Made by a program: the position numbers and the translations under genes. From UBA1715 sp036752345 (GTDB lineage: Bacteria; Bacteroidota; Bacteroidia; Bacteroidales; UBA1715), in contig DAIOSV010000012.1 in assembly GCA_036752345.1 (NCBI GenBank), forward strand, positions 1 through 42,684: a DNA stretch of 42,684 bases. Reading direction: 5' to 3'. This document shows, in pieces, positions 33,114 to 41,607 of this stretch. Under the pieces are notes generated by a model. That model had not been told where the DNA came from. It searched no databases and worked only from the letters and a program-made list of their open reading frames with translations. Positions within the stretch are counted from its first letter, which is position 1; each line of letters starts with the position of its first letter.

Positions 33114-34988
33114 ATGGAGTTATACGAAGAAGGTGGTCTGCTTTCAAAAGAAATTTTGCAGGCCATAAAAGAAATGGGTTTTGAAAAACCTACAGAGATT
33201 CAAAGTCAAGCAATACCTTTCTTGCTACAAGACACGCGAGATTTAATTGCTTTAGCACAAACAGGGACGGGTAAAACGGCAGCATTTGGTTTGCCACTTA
33301 TCTCACAACTGAATTTAGAAAAAACGCAACCACAAGCATTAATAATTTGCCCAACACGCGAATTGTGTTTGCAAATAGAACGCGATTTAACAAGTTTTGG
33401 TAAATATTTACCATTACAAACTGTTGCAGTATATGGTGGCGCTGATATTTTGCGTCAAATGCGTGCAATTCAAAACGGTGTGCATATTGTTGTTGCAACA
33501 CCGGGTCGTTTGGTTGATATAATCAAACGCAAAAAAATCGATTTATCACATGTGAGAACATTGGTGCTCGATGAAGCTGATGAAATGCTCGACATGGGTT
33601 TCCAAGATGATTTGGATGCAATATTAGAACAAACGCCAGATGAAAAACGTACGTTGTTGTTTTCAGCAACAATGCCATCGGAAGTACGTCGTATAGCATC
33701 AAACTACATGAAAGAACCGTTTGAAATAACGGTAGGTACAAAAAACTCTGGTGCTGAAACAGTTTCTCATCAAGCATATATTGTGAGCTCAAAAAATCGC
33801 TATATCGCATTGAAACGAATAGCTGATTTTTGCCCGGACATATATGGTATTGTTTTCTGTCGTACTCGTGAAGAAACGAAGGAAGTGGCAGATAAGTTGA
33901 TGGGCGATGGCTACAATGCTGATGCTCTTCATGGCGATTTGTCGCAAGCACAACGTGATTATGTAATGAAAAAATTCCGTAACAAGAATTTGAATATTCT
34001 CGTTGCAACTGACGTTGCTGCGCGTGGTCTTGACGTACACGATTTGACACACGTTATCAATTATTCAATTCCTGATGATTTGGAAACATANNNNNNNNNN
34101 NNNNNNNNNNNNNNNNNNNNNNNNNNNNNNNNNNNNNNNNNNNNNNNNNNNNNNNNNNNNNNNNNNNNNNNNNNNNNNNNNNNNNNNNNNGAGCCTATCA
34201 TGCCATTGTTTAAGGATTTGAGCAGTGAAGAAATCTTGAAACGTTTTGTTTCATACGAGGTTAATCGTATGTTGGAGTATTACGAGAATGCTCCTGATGT
34301 AAACTTGGATGTAGAGAAAGAAAGTCAACGTTCTCGCGAATCAGAAGAACGCAATCGTGATCACAATCGTCGCGACAGAGATAGATTTGGAGATAGAAGA
34401 GACGATAGAGGTCGTGGTGATCGCCGTCGTGACGATTTCCGTGACCGTGGTGACCGTCGTGATCGTGGAGACCGCAGTGATTTTCGTGATCGTGGCGAAA
34501 GACGAGAGAGAAGCGACAGAGGAGAAAGAAGTGAAAGAGGCGAAAGACGCAATTTCTCATCTGACAACCGAGAATATACTCGCTTCTTCTTGAACATTGG
34601 TAAGAAAGAATCTCTTGATCAATCTAAGTTGTTGAAATTATTAAACGAACATGCCAACGATCGTGATATTCATTATGGTGCTATTGACATCATGCGTTCG
34701 TTCACATTCTTTGAAGTAGAATCAAAATTTACTGATAAAATTTTGGGAAGTCTTGCCTCTGCAAAGTATGAAGGTATTCCTGTTTCAGTACAAGTAGCGC
34801 AAGCTCCTAAAGTTGCAGAAGTTGGAGAGGGTGCCGAACAATCTTCAAGACGTGGTGATTTTCGTAGCTCACGTAGCGGGGGAGATCGTTTCCGCGGACG
34901 AGATTTTGATAGAAATCGCAAAAGTAGTGGCGAACGTCGCTATGAGCGAGATAGAGGAAATCACAAAGGAAGACGTCGTGATTTTTAA
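33114..34988 (+). CDS. DEAD-box RNA helicase with DbpA-type RNA-binding domain (contains scaffold gap)
   Basis: This is a CsdA/DeaD-type helicase, 624 residues as drawn. The Q motif 'GFEKPTEIQSQAIP', Walker A 'AQTGTGKT' (48-55), 'PTRELCLQI', 'TPGRLVDII', DEAD (153-156) and SAT (184-186) form the first RecA-like domain. 'HGDLSQAQRD' and 'VATDVAARGLDV' belong to the second. A 100-N gap (34091-34190) removes motif VI (HRxGRxGR) and what follows. After it come an Arg/Asp/Gly-rich stretch (34330-34555), a DbpA-like RNA-binding domain ('TRFFLNIGKKESLD', about 34576-34810) and an Arg/Gly-rich tail. Known roles are ribosome assembly and mRNA turnover in the cold. It is followed by a strong terminator. 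Confidence 0.93.
   Translation: MELYEEGGLLSKEILQAIKEMGFEKPTEIQSQAIPFLLQDTRDLIALAQTGTGKTAAFGLPLISQLNLEKTQPQALIICPTRELCLQIERDLTSFGKYLPLQTVAVYGGADILRQMRAIQNGVHIVVATPGRLVDIIKRKKIDLSHVRTLVLDEADEMLDMGFQDDLDAILEQTPDEKRTLLFSATMPSEVRRIASNYMKEPFEITVGTKNSGAETVSHQAYIVSSKNRYIALKRIADFCPDIYGIVFCRTREETKEVADKLMGDGYNADALHGDLSQAQRDYVMKKFRNKNLNILVATDVAARGLDVHDLTHVINYSIPDDLETXXXXXXXXXXXXXXXXXXXXXXXXXXXXXXXXXXEPIMPLFKDLSSEEILKRFVSYEVNRMLEYYENAPDVNLDVEKESQRSRESEERNRDHNRRDRDRFGDRRDDRGRGDRRRDDFRDRGDRRDRGDRSDFRDRGERRERSDRGERSERGERRNFSSDNREYTRFFLNIGKKESLDQSKLLKLLNEHANDRDIHYGAIDIMRSFTFFEVESKFTDKILGSLASAKYEGIPVSVQVAQAPKVAEVGEGAEQSSRRGDFRSSRSGGDRFRGRDFDRNRKSSGERRYERDRGNHKGRRRDF
34091..34190. other. Scaffold gap of 100 N inside the helicase gene
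   Basis: Exactly 100 N. The missing helicase segment would normally be about 70 residues (about 210 nt), so the true gap is probably longer than drawn. The downstream frame happens to match. Confidence 0.95.
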
Positions 34989-35012
34989 TCAGATATTAAA
35001 TCAATAAATCAA

Positions 35013-35038
35013 AAGGCTACAGTGATGTAGCCTTTTTT
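35013..35038 (+). terminator. Terminator between the helicase gene and miaA
   Basis: A perfect 9-bp stem AAGGCTACA (35013-35021)/TGTAGCCTT (35026-35034) carries a GTGA (GNRA-type) loop and a following T run. It sits between convergent genes; the flanking A run at 35011-35014 gives T on the other strand, so it may serve both. Confidence 0.9.
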
Positions 35039-35063
35039 ATTTTCTGCATAGACCGAAATACGA

Positions 35064-35972
35064 TTACTTATTTTTCTCTATTTCGGTTGTAATGTGTGTA
35101 ATTATTTGAGGCAATTCAGTTGGAGAAAACCATGTGTATTCGTTGTCCCGCTTGAGCCAGGTAATTTGTTTCTTGGCGTATTTGCGGGTATTTTGTTTGA
35201 TTTTTTCAATTGCTTCTTCTTTGGTACATTTTTCATCAAAATAATCGAAAAACTCTCGGTATCCAACTGTTTTGAGAGCCATGCACTCTTTAAGTGGTTC
35301 AAGTTGTTTTACTTCTTGCTCTAGCCCTGATGTAATCATTTCCTCCACACGAAGATTTATGCGTTCATATAATTCTTCTCGAGGTAGATTTAATGCAATT
35401 TTTATAATATTGAAAGGACGATTCCTTTTTTGTGATTGTCGTAGTTCGGAATAAGGTTTGCCGGCTTGCAAGCATATTTCGATGGCTCGTTTTAATCTCA
35501 CCGGATTTTGTAAATCAACAATTGAATAATATTCGGGATCTAAATGTTTAAGAGTTTGTCGAAGGCCCATAATGCCTTCGGCTTCGAATTGTTGGTTTAC
35601 ATTTTCTCTCAAAGAAGGTTCTATGTCCGGTATTTCGTCAATTCCGCTGCATACTGCGTCAACATACAGTCCGGAACCTCCTGCAAGAATTGCAATGTCA
35701 TGGTTCTCAAATATGTGCGTAATGGTTTCAAGCGCTTCTTGTTCATAGAGCCATGCATTGTAGTATTCTGTGATATGACGAGTACGAATTAGATAGTGTT
35801 TTACTGCTTGTAATTCTTCATCAGATGGTACGGCTGTTCCAATTTTCGTCTCCATAAAAATTTGACGAGAATCAGCAGAAACAATCTCTGTTTTGAAATG
35901 TTGTGCTAAGCAAATTGCGGTTTTGGTTTTACCAACACCGGTGGGACCTACTATAACAATCAGATGTTTCAT
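35064..35972 (-). CDS. miaA: tRNA dimethylallyltransferase
   Basis: MiaA (302 aa) adds the isopentenyl group to A37 of tRNAs reading codons that start with U. The P-loop 'VGPTGVGKTKTAI' (8-20), 'SADSRQIF' (34-41) and 'GGSGLYVDAVCSGID' are diagnostic, as is the C-terminal 'NTRKYAKKQITWLKRD' with the tRNA-binding Arg/Lys/Trp residues. The start shares one base with the stop of the upstream pRiA4b-like gene, suggesting translational coupling. It is the last gene of a long minus-strand run. Confidence 0.96.
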   Translation of the reverse strand: MKHLIVIVGPTGVGKTKTAICLAQHFKTEIVSADSRQIFMETKIGTAVPSDEELQAVKHYLIRTRHITEYYNAWLYEQEALETITHIFENHDIAILAGGSGLYVDAVCSGIDEIPDIEPSLRENVNQQFEAEGIMGLRQTLKHLDPEYYSIVDLQNPVRLKRAIEICLQAGKPYSELRQSQKRNRPFNIIKIALNLPREELYERINLRVEEMITSGLEQEVKQLEPLKECMALKTVGYREFFDYFDEKCTKEEAIEKIKQNTRKYAKKQITWLKRDNEYTWFSPTELPQIITHITTEIEKNK

Positions 35973-36565
35973 TAATAATCGTACTCATTCGAACTTCCGC
36001 CAAACTCATCTCCACTGCCTCCGAAATCGTTACCACCAAATTCATCGCCACCGAATTCGTTTCCTCCGAATTCATCGTCATCGGTATTGTTAAAAAGCAA
36101 ATCATCGTCGTCAAGGCCGGTTTCGTTGAACAAATCATTGAATTCTTCACTCGAATCATCTTGTTTTTGTACCGGAGGATTGCCAATAGAGTGAGAGCAG
36201 AGAGGATATTTTTTCTTGGCATCAGGTGTTTTAATATCGGTTAGGGTGCAGAAGAATGCACGGTCGCCAAAGAAATCAAATTGGTAAATTATTTTGTCTT
36301 CTTTTTCACTTACAAATTGATTCAATTTTGCCTTTTGCATGGGAATTGTCGCAGTTGAGTCATCACCCATATCAAAGAGTGTGATTTCTTGTCCTTTGTC
36401 CCAATCGTCGTTGGATATGAAGAACGATGCCATTTCGGAATCTTTGTATTTGCATGCAGTAATTATTGCTTTGTGAAAACTCAAAAAGGTATCGGTTTCT
36501 GCTATCTCTATAGTTCTAGTAAAGAGTTGGTCTTCGTCGCTGATAATTCTAAACTTGTAAATCAT
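35972..36565 (-). CDS. pRiA4b Orf3-like protein with acidic FGG-repeat tail
   Basis: The first 130 or so of 197 residues resemble the plasmid pRiA4b Orf3-like family (also annotated as IS1096 passenger TnpR-like): 'IYKFRIISDEDQLFTRTIEI', 'FLSFHKAIITACKY', 'SFFISNDDWDKG' and 'YQFDFFGD'. The molecular function is unknown; the TnpR-type name is historical and I see no recombinase motif. The C-terminal 65 or so residues are strongly acidic and end in five FGG pentads ([DN][DE]FGG), then Ser/Tyr. No transposon ends flank it. It overlaps the upstream LuxC-like gene by 4 nt (ATGA) and miaA by 1 nt. Confidence 0.78.
   Translation of the reverse strand: MIYKFRIISDEDQLFTRTIEIAETDTFLSFHKAIITACKYKDSEMASFFISNDDWDKGQEITLFDMGDDSTATIPMQKAKLNQFVSEKEDKIIYQFDFFGDRAFFCTLTDIKTPDAKKKYPLCSHSIGNPPVQKQDDSSEEFNDLFNETGLDDDDLLFNNTDDDEFGGNEFGGDEFGGNDFGGSGDEFGGSSNEYDY
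35996..36076 (-). repeat. In-frame 15-bp repeats encoding FGG pentads
   Basis: Five degenerate 15-bp units encode DEFGG, NEFGG, DEFGG, NDFGG and, after a two-residue break, DEFGG. They are part of the coding sequence and may vary in number between strains. Confidence 0.8.
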
Positions 36566-37569
36566 ACTGTTTGTATAAAAGAAAGGGTTTCTAAATATTC
36601 GTTTTCTTGAATTTTGTAGGTCTCGCCAAAAGGAATAGAGAGTTTGTGAAAATTACGTTCATTGCTTACTATGTGCAATACTATTTCTCTATTCGCTTCT
36701 AGCTTGCTTATAACGTGGGCAATGTCAGAATATTTTTCATAAAAAACAACAGCAATTGGAGGTTTGAAATCAACATCTTCTTTAAGTAGTAAAAAACCAT
36801 TATCCAAATGCTTTTGTTGCGTTACCAAATATATTGATTTATTGTATTCGTAGTTATTCATGTACTTGTTGTGCATAGCAATGGCATTGAATTGCTCCAC
36901 AGCTTTCAATATGTTTGTTTCATCAAAAGTTTGTGGTAGAAACAATTTTGCTATAGTTTTATTGCTCCGTCCAAAATTGTAAAAAATGTCACTACCGAGT
37001 TTTTGTAATTCATCTTCGGTTTCCATGCCATTGAGTATGGCCACAGAACATGTTTCCTTGTGAATTAGGTGCGGATATTTTTCAATGTATTTTGTAAGCG
37101 ATGGGTTTTGTTCGTTCGAAATGATTGCATCAAACTGGGGCAAAATGCCGTCGCTGATTTCAATCTGAGCCTTGAACGCCGGTTCTATTGCTATAAGTTT
37201 TTCAAAAAAGAATGTTGGCAGATATACATCGTTTGGAGCGAGTCGCGCAACGAGCATATTCCCTGAAAGTAACACATAAAGTGCATCAATAAATCCGTCA
37301 AGTGGCGATTTGCCTGAAAATAAGACAGCTATGCGAGAACAGCTGCTTGGAAATGAAACCTTTTGCAGAGGAGAGAGAGTCTGCTCTTGCAAGAAGTCGG
37401 CGAGAGAACTAATTGAAAGATTACAATTTTCTCGTGTAAACCATGCGTTCTTTGCTTCGGCACGAGTTATTGCCTTACAAAAATCAGCATCCGCTTCGTT
37501 GTTTGTGGAGAGTTTTCTTGCAATATCTCCCAACGAAATGAATGCTGAAATTCGTTGTTCAAAATTCAT
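36562..37569 (-). CDS. LuxC-like acyl-CoA reductase homologue, probably inactive
   Basis: Starting at the ATG at 37569 the product is 335 residues and resembles the LuxC-type acyl-CoA reductases common in Bacteroidota: 'RISAFISLGDIARKL', 'DGFIDALYVLLSGNMLVARL', 'SVAILNGMETEDELQKLGSDI'. LuxC enzymes reduce fatty acyl-CoA to aldehyde through a Cys thioester. The segment that in relatives I recall reads 'FGLGCRNVSK' is here 'FGRSNKTIAK' (199-208), with Asn203 at the Cys position. The protein may therefore be inactive or have another role. Upstream in-frame starts (ATG 37590, TTG 37593) would overlap lolA; 37569 leaves a 10-nt spacer and gives the familiar N-terminus. It lies between lolA and the pRiA4b-like gene. 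Confidence 0.75.
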   Translation of the reverse strand: MNFEQRISAFISLGDIARKLSTNNEADADFCKAITRAEAKNAWFTRENCNLSISSLADFLQEQTLSPLQKVSFPSSCSRIAVLFSGKSPLDGFIDALYVLLSGNMLVARLAPNDVYLPTFFFEKLIAIEPAFKAQIEISDGILPQFDAIISNEQNPSLTKYIEKYPHLIHKETCSVAILNGMETEDELQKLGSDIFYNFGRSNKTIAKLFLPQTFDETNILKAVEQFNAIAMHNKYMNNYEYNKSIYLVTQQKHLDNGFLLLKEDVDFKPPIAVVFYEKYSDIAHVISKLEANREIVLHIVSNERNFHKLSIPFGETYKIQENEYLETLSFIQTV

Positions 37570-37579
37570 ATGCGTTGTA

Positions 37580-38233
37580 TTAACGCTCATCAACTACCTT
37601 AACACCTGGATTTTTTGCTTTGTCGAAAGTGAATGAAGCATCAGGTATGGGCTGGTTTACTTTAAATGTGTTAATAGTAATGGTGTATTTGTTTCCGTCT
37701 TTTGCAAAATATTCTGCTTTCCAAAGTTGCGTTTTGTCTTTGTCGATAGAAAGACGAACTTTTGAATATTCTGATTTTTCAATGTTTTCAGGGTAAAGAT
37801 CTATAACATAGATAGCGCGAGTTTGTTCAAAACGTTCTTGAATGAAAGAGTATTTGAACCCTTTTTCATACATTGTAAGCACGTTTACAGGATTTAAAGC
37901 TGATTTGTCGCTATTGTCTACATTGGTAATGTCAACTTCTTTTTCTTCAAGCATGTGTGTCCAAAGGGTTTTTCCGTCACAATACAATACGTTGTCAAGA
38001 ACCGATAGTTTGTATTTGTTCCCTTTTAGAAGCATGTCGCCGTTTGCGTTGTCGTTCGAGCCTTCAGGAGACGTGTGTACGAGCGAATAGGTGAGAGAAA
38101 TAGAGCTATAGCCTTTTGTTTTTTTAGAAACTTGGTCAAGAATTTGTTTCGCTTTCGCGCTTGTGTTATTTTGACCAAATGATACTGTTGTGCAGAGTGC
38201 AAATACAGTAAGTAAAGAAATTATTTTTTTCAT
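37580..38233 (-). CDS. lolA: LolA-like outer-membrane lipoprotein carrier protein
   Basis: The 217-residue precursor has a signal peptide (ends 'TTVSFGQ', about residue 21) and a LolA-type half-barrel: 'AKQILDQVSKKTKGYSSI', 'GDMLLKGNKYKLSV', 'VLYCDGKTLWTHM', 'NVLTMYEKGFKYSF' and the C-terminal 'INTFKVNQPIPDASFTFD'. LolA ferries lipoproteins from the inner to the outer membrane; likely cargo in this window includes GldH and the lipoprotein at 40887-41585. It lies 55 nt after ftsK; a weak TACTTTTT element in that spacer could be a promoter. Confidence 0.88.
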   Translation of the reverse strand: MKKIISLLTVFALCTTVSFGQNNTSAKAKQILDQVSKKTKGYSSISLTYSLVHTSPEGSNDNANGDMLLKGNKYKLSVLDNVLYCDGKTLWTHMLEEKEVDITNVDNSDKSALNPVNVLTMYEKGFKYSFIQERFEQTRAIYVIDLYPENIEKSEYSKVRLSIDKDKTQLWKAEYFAKDGNKYTITINTFKVNQPIPDASFTFDKAKNPGVKVVDER

Positions 38234-38288
38234 TTTTTGTAATAATTAAAAAAGTATAGAGGTTGAATTCCAAAAATCATTCCAAAGT

Positions 38289-40886
38289 TTAAAAATTTTT
38301 CAAAACACCTTTTTGGCGTAAGTCATTCAGTATTTGATCAAGTCCAATAGGTTCAACAAGTACTTCGCGAGCCTTGCTTCCGTTATAAGGACCTACAATT
38401 TGATATTTTTCTAATTGGTCCATGATTCTGCCGGCACGGTTGTATCCTACTTGAAATTTACGTTGAATAGCCGAGGTAGAACCAGATTTTCCCATGACAA
38501 CAATATTCGCTGCATCTTCAAAAAGTTCATCAAGTGCTCCCGTATCTCCTCCTGCAGAAGAGTTTGATGTAATGATTGTATTATTTTCGTCTTTGATTTC
38601 GGGCAGTTGCATAGGCTCTCCATACCCTTGTTGGTCATGAACATATTTTACAATACGTTCCACTTCAGGTGTGTCAACAAATGCACATTGAACGCGATCA
38701 GGTTTTGCTCCTCCTTTTGAAATGAGTAAGTCACCCATACCAACCAAGCCTTCTGCACCAACTTCGTCAAGAATGGTGCGGCTATCAACGCCACTTGCGG
38801 TGCGGAAGGCAATTCTTCCCGGTACGTTTGCTTTAATAACACCAGTAATAATGTTCACGCTAGGGCGTTGTGTAGCAAGAATTAGGTGCATACCAACGGC
38901 ACGAGCTTTTTGTGCTATACGAGCAATTGGTGTCTCTATTTCTTTGCCGGCTTGCATGATGAAATCACCAAACTCATCTATAATGATTACGATGTAGGCA
39001 AGATATTTATGGCCTTTGTTTGGATTGAGTTCTCGTTTTATAAATTTCTCGTTGTACTCTATAATATTGCGACAGTGAGCCTCCATGAGCAACTTGTAAC
39101 GGTCTTCCATCTCTTGTACAAGAGATTTAAGCGTTTGTTGCACTTTTAGGCAGTCGGTAATAATAATATCGTTTCCATCGGGATATTTCGCCATAAAATG
39201 ACGTTCAAGACCAGAGTAGATAGTGAATTCGACCATTTTTGGGTCAATCAACACGAACTTCAGTTGTGATGGATGTTTTTTGAATAGTAGCGATGTTATA
39301 ATTGCATTTAGTCCAACAGATTTACCTTGTCCTGTAGCACCAGCAACAAGAAGGTGAGGCATTTTTGCCAAGTCAAACATATACACCTCGTTGGTAATCG
39401 TTTTGCCCAAGGCAACCGGCAATTCCATCTTTGATTCTTTGAAGGCTTTTGAATTGAGAACGGAGTACATTGAAACCACTTGTCGTTTCTTGTTCGGAAC
39501 CTCAATACCTACAGTGCCTTTGCCCGGAATAGGAGCAATAATGCGGATACCGAGAGCCGAAAGACTCATCATAATGTCTTTCTCGAGGCTTTGTATTTTG
39601 GTGATGCGCGTCCCTGCTTTTGGTACAATTTCATAGAGCGTAATTGTAGGGCCAACGGTGGCAGAAATATTTTCAATTTCAACACCAAAACTCAAAAGTG
39701 TGCTTTCAATTAAGTTTTTATTTTCAAGTTGTTCGTTTTCGTCAATTTGAACGGCAGTCTTGTCGTTGTCGTAGACTTTCAAAAGCGATTCATCGGGTTG
39801 TTTAAAGTGAGAAAGATCGGCTTTTGGGTCGTAGTCTTGAATAACGGTTTTAATGTCAGAAGTATCTTCAGCACCATCAAGGGTGTTAACGATATTCATG
39901 CCACCAATAGTTTTTGTAGTGTCATCTTCTTCGGGAACTAATTCTTCAGTTTCCTCTTCGGCAGAGTTTTCTATTTCTGGTATTTCTTCAGAAGAAATTT
40001 CTTCCTCATTTTGTATCTCTTCTTCAATTTCAGCAGAAGGTTCTTCCGGTATGATTTCTACAGGTTCCTCTTGGCTTTCTATAGTATTTTCTTCATAAAT
40101 TGGCTCTGGTTCTTCAACGGGTTCGGGCTGTTCCATAACCATTTCTTGGGGTGCCTCAATGGTAGGCTCAGGTTCTGTTTGTTGTTCAACTACATCAGTA
40201 GTTTCTGCTTGCTCTGATATTGGTTCTTCTGTCTCTGCCTCATCTGCAAGAGTTGTAGTTTTTGGCGTTTTACGATTTAGGATTTTTTCAGAGAGGAATG
40301 GGAGGATTTTTTTGAATGTAAAAATAACATACGTAATAGTTATTGCTACAATCACTAATCCGGTGATGAAATTACCAAGAATATTTGTGAGTAATATTCC
40401 AAAATAGTATCCGAAGCAACCACCAAGATTACCGTCGAATGCATCGTTGGCAAAAAATCCAAACACCAGCGATGACATAATCATCAGCGAAATGGGAATA
40501 AAAAGGAATCGTTTCCAGTCGGAGTTTGTCCAAATGTTCATCAAACGGAGCATAAGGTAAAAGCACACAAATATGAGCGAAAACGAGCCTATACCAAACC
40601 AGTCGTGAATACATTTTTTAGAAACAATAGCTCCAAGTTTGCCTGCACTGTTTTGTATTGTAGTAGGAATTGATTCTGCAAGCGCAGGGTCTTCTGTGTC
40701 GTTGTTAGAAAATAAAATCTCAAAAGTGTTTTTGTTCAATAATTCGCTTTGATCGTTTTCCCAAGTGAAAAAGAAGGAAATAAACGAGATAAGCAGAAAT
40801 ATGCCAACGACAAACAATAATAATGCAAGAGCAATACGCTTCCGTTTGTCTTCAATGAGAAAAGTATGACTGATTTTTTCCAACAT
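38289..40886 (-). CDS. ftsK: DNA translocase FtsK
   Basis: FtsK (865 aa) anchors at the septum and pumps DNA so that chromosome dimers are resolved and termini segregated. The N-terminal membrane segments lie at about 19-40, 98-116, 127-146 and 156-192. A Glu/Pro-rich acidic linker covers about 205-330. The motor follows: 'TVGPTITLYEIVPKAGTRI', Walker A 'GATGQGKS' (516-523), Walker B 'IIIDEFGDF' (634-642) and 'LILATQRPSVNIITGVIKAN'. The winged-helix gamma domain (about 790-865, 'STSAIQRKFQVGYNRAGRIMDQLE') reads orienting DNA sequences. Its ATG directly abuts the stop of the upstream lipoprotein gene. Confidence 0.96.
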   Translation of the reverse strand: MLEKISHTFLIEDKRKRIALALLLFVVGIFLLISFISFFFTWENDQSELLNKNTFEILFSNNDTEDPALAESIPTTIQNSAGKLGAIVSKKCIHDWFGIGSFSLIFVCFYLMLRLMNIWTNSDWKRFLFIPISLMIMSSLVFGFFANDAFDGNLGGCFGYYFGILLTNILGNFITGLVIVAITITYVIFTFKKILPFLSEKILNRKTPKTTTLADEAETEEPISEQAETTDVVEQQTEPEPTIEAPQEMVMEQPEPVEEPEPIYEENTIESQEEPVEIIPEEPSAEIEEEIQNEEEISSEEIPEIENSAEEETEELVPEEDDTTKTIGGMNIVNTLDGAEDTSDIKTVIQDYDPKADLSHFKQPDESLLKVYDNDKTAVQIDENEQLENKNLIESTLLSFGVEIENISATVGPTITLYEIVPKAGTRITKIQSLEKDIMMSLSALGIRIIAPIPGKGTVGIEVPNKKRQVVSMYSVLNSKAFKESKMELPVALGKTITNEVYMFDLAKMPHLLVAGATGQGKSVGLNAIITSLLFKKHPSQLKFVLIDPKMVEFTIYSGLERHFMAKYPDGNDIIITDCLKVQQTLKSLVQEMEDRYKLLMEAHCRNIIEYNEKFIKRELNPNKGHKYLAYIVIIIDEFGDFIMQAGKEIETPIARIAQKARAVGMHLILATQRPSVNIITGVIKANVPGRIAFRTASGVDSRTILDEVGAEGLVGMGDLLISKGGAKPDRVQCAFVDTPEVERIVKYVHDQQGYGEPMQLPEIKDENNTIITSNSSAGGDTGALDELFEDAANIVVMGKSGSTSAIQRKFQVGYNRAGRIMDQLEKYQIVGPYNGSKAREVLVEPIGLDQILNDLRQKGVLKNF

Positions 40887-41585
40887 TTAAAATTTCATAT
40901 TTAAATATTCGTCAAATATAGCGTTCATAGTATCAACCGGCACTTTTTCGAAATCATTAGGAACCATTAATTTGGTACTATCAATCGGAGCATCCGATAT
41001 TTCGCTCAATGTTAAATGCATGGAAATGTCTTTCAGTGCTATTCTATAATCAAGTAAAACGCCATCAATATCCTTGTACGGTGTATGCCAGTTGGGGTTG
41101 TGTACTTTTAAGTCCTTAGTATACCATATGTCATATTCCTCTTTCGACTTATCTTTAAATGATATATGAACCTTATGTGCCTTAAGCCCAAGAATATCTT
41201 TCTCCTCTTTGGTTGGAGTCATAATCATTCCTTCAATCGGGTCAAATCCAATCATACGCTCTTTATACTTGGCGGTGCAAGCATATTTTTTCGGCATAAA
41301 GTAAAACAATACACTATTGGCTTTTTCTTTGAAATTTGAGATATAGGCTGCACGAAACATTCCAAACGCACTTATTTCCATAGAAGAAGAGCGGTTTTTG
41401 TAGTAATATTTCATAGTTTCGGGAAGTAGTTCTATTATGCCTCGTTGTGCCTTCTCCTGCTCATTAAATTCAATCTTATATGTCAGAGTTCCTTCATTGT
41501 TTGCTTTCTTGCACGAAGAACAACAAAATAGCAATAGTGTTGCTATAGTCAATACCCAAGTAAAATGAGATTCACGGAATGTCAT
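40887..41585 (-). CDS. Lipoprotein of unknown function
   Basis: This 232-residue protein has a lipoprotein signal: the hydrophobic 'WVLTIATLLLFCCSSC', with Cys at about residue 25 as the likely lipidation site. The body has beta-rich stretches ('GTLTYKIEFNEQEK', 'GLKAHKVHISFKDKSKEEYDIWYTKDL') resembling DUF4412 or GLPGLI-type envelope proteins of Bacteroidota; the family assignment is tentative. The 'A-K' and 'W-Y-T' pattern suggests a periplasmic face. The stop abuts the ftsK start (TAA-ATG), so they are likely one transcript. Confidence 0.75.
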   Translation of the reverse strand: MTFRESHFTWVLTIATLLLFCCSSCKKANNEGTLTYKIEFNEQEKAQRGIIELLPETMKYYYKNRSSSMEISAFGMFRAAYISNFKEKANSVLFYFMPKKYACTAKYKERMIGFDPIEGMIMTPTKEEKDILGLKAHKVHISFKDKSKEEYDIWYTKDLKVHNPNWHTPYKDIDGVLLDYRIALKDISMHLTLSEISDAPIDSTKLMVPNDFEKVPVDTMNAIFDEYLNMKF

Positions 41586-41607
41586 TTGTCGTTCATATAA
41601 AATCAGA

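Noticed and set aside
33523..34050. Long antisense ORF (175 codons) opposite the helicase gene
   Set aside because: It shadows a strongly conserved coding region, and its translation has no recognisable domain.
34357..34597. Alternative-frame ORFs on both strands in the Arg-rich region of the helicase
   Set aside because: They are by-products of the repetitive CGT/GAT/AGA codons and have no independent support.
35996..36076. Short regular repeats considered as a CRISPR or other array
   Set aside because: Units are 15 bp, contiguous, in frame and encode FGG pentads; there are no spacers.
35972..36565. Part of an insertion sequence (IS1096 passenger name)
   Set aside because: No transposase, inverted terminal repeats or target duplication nearby, and both flanking genes overlap it by a few bases.
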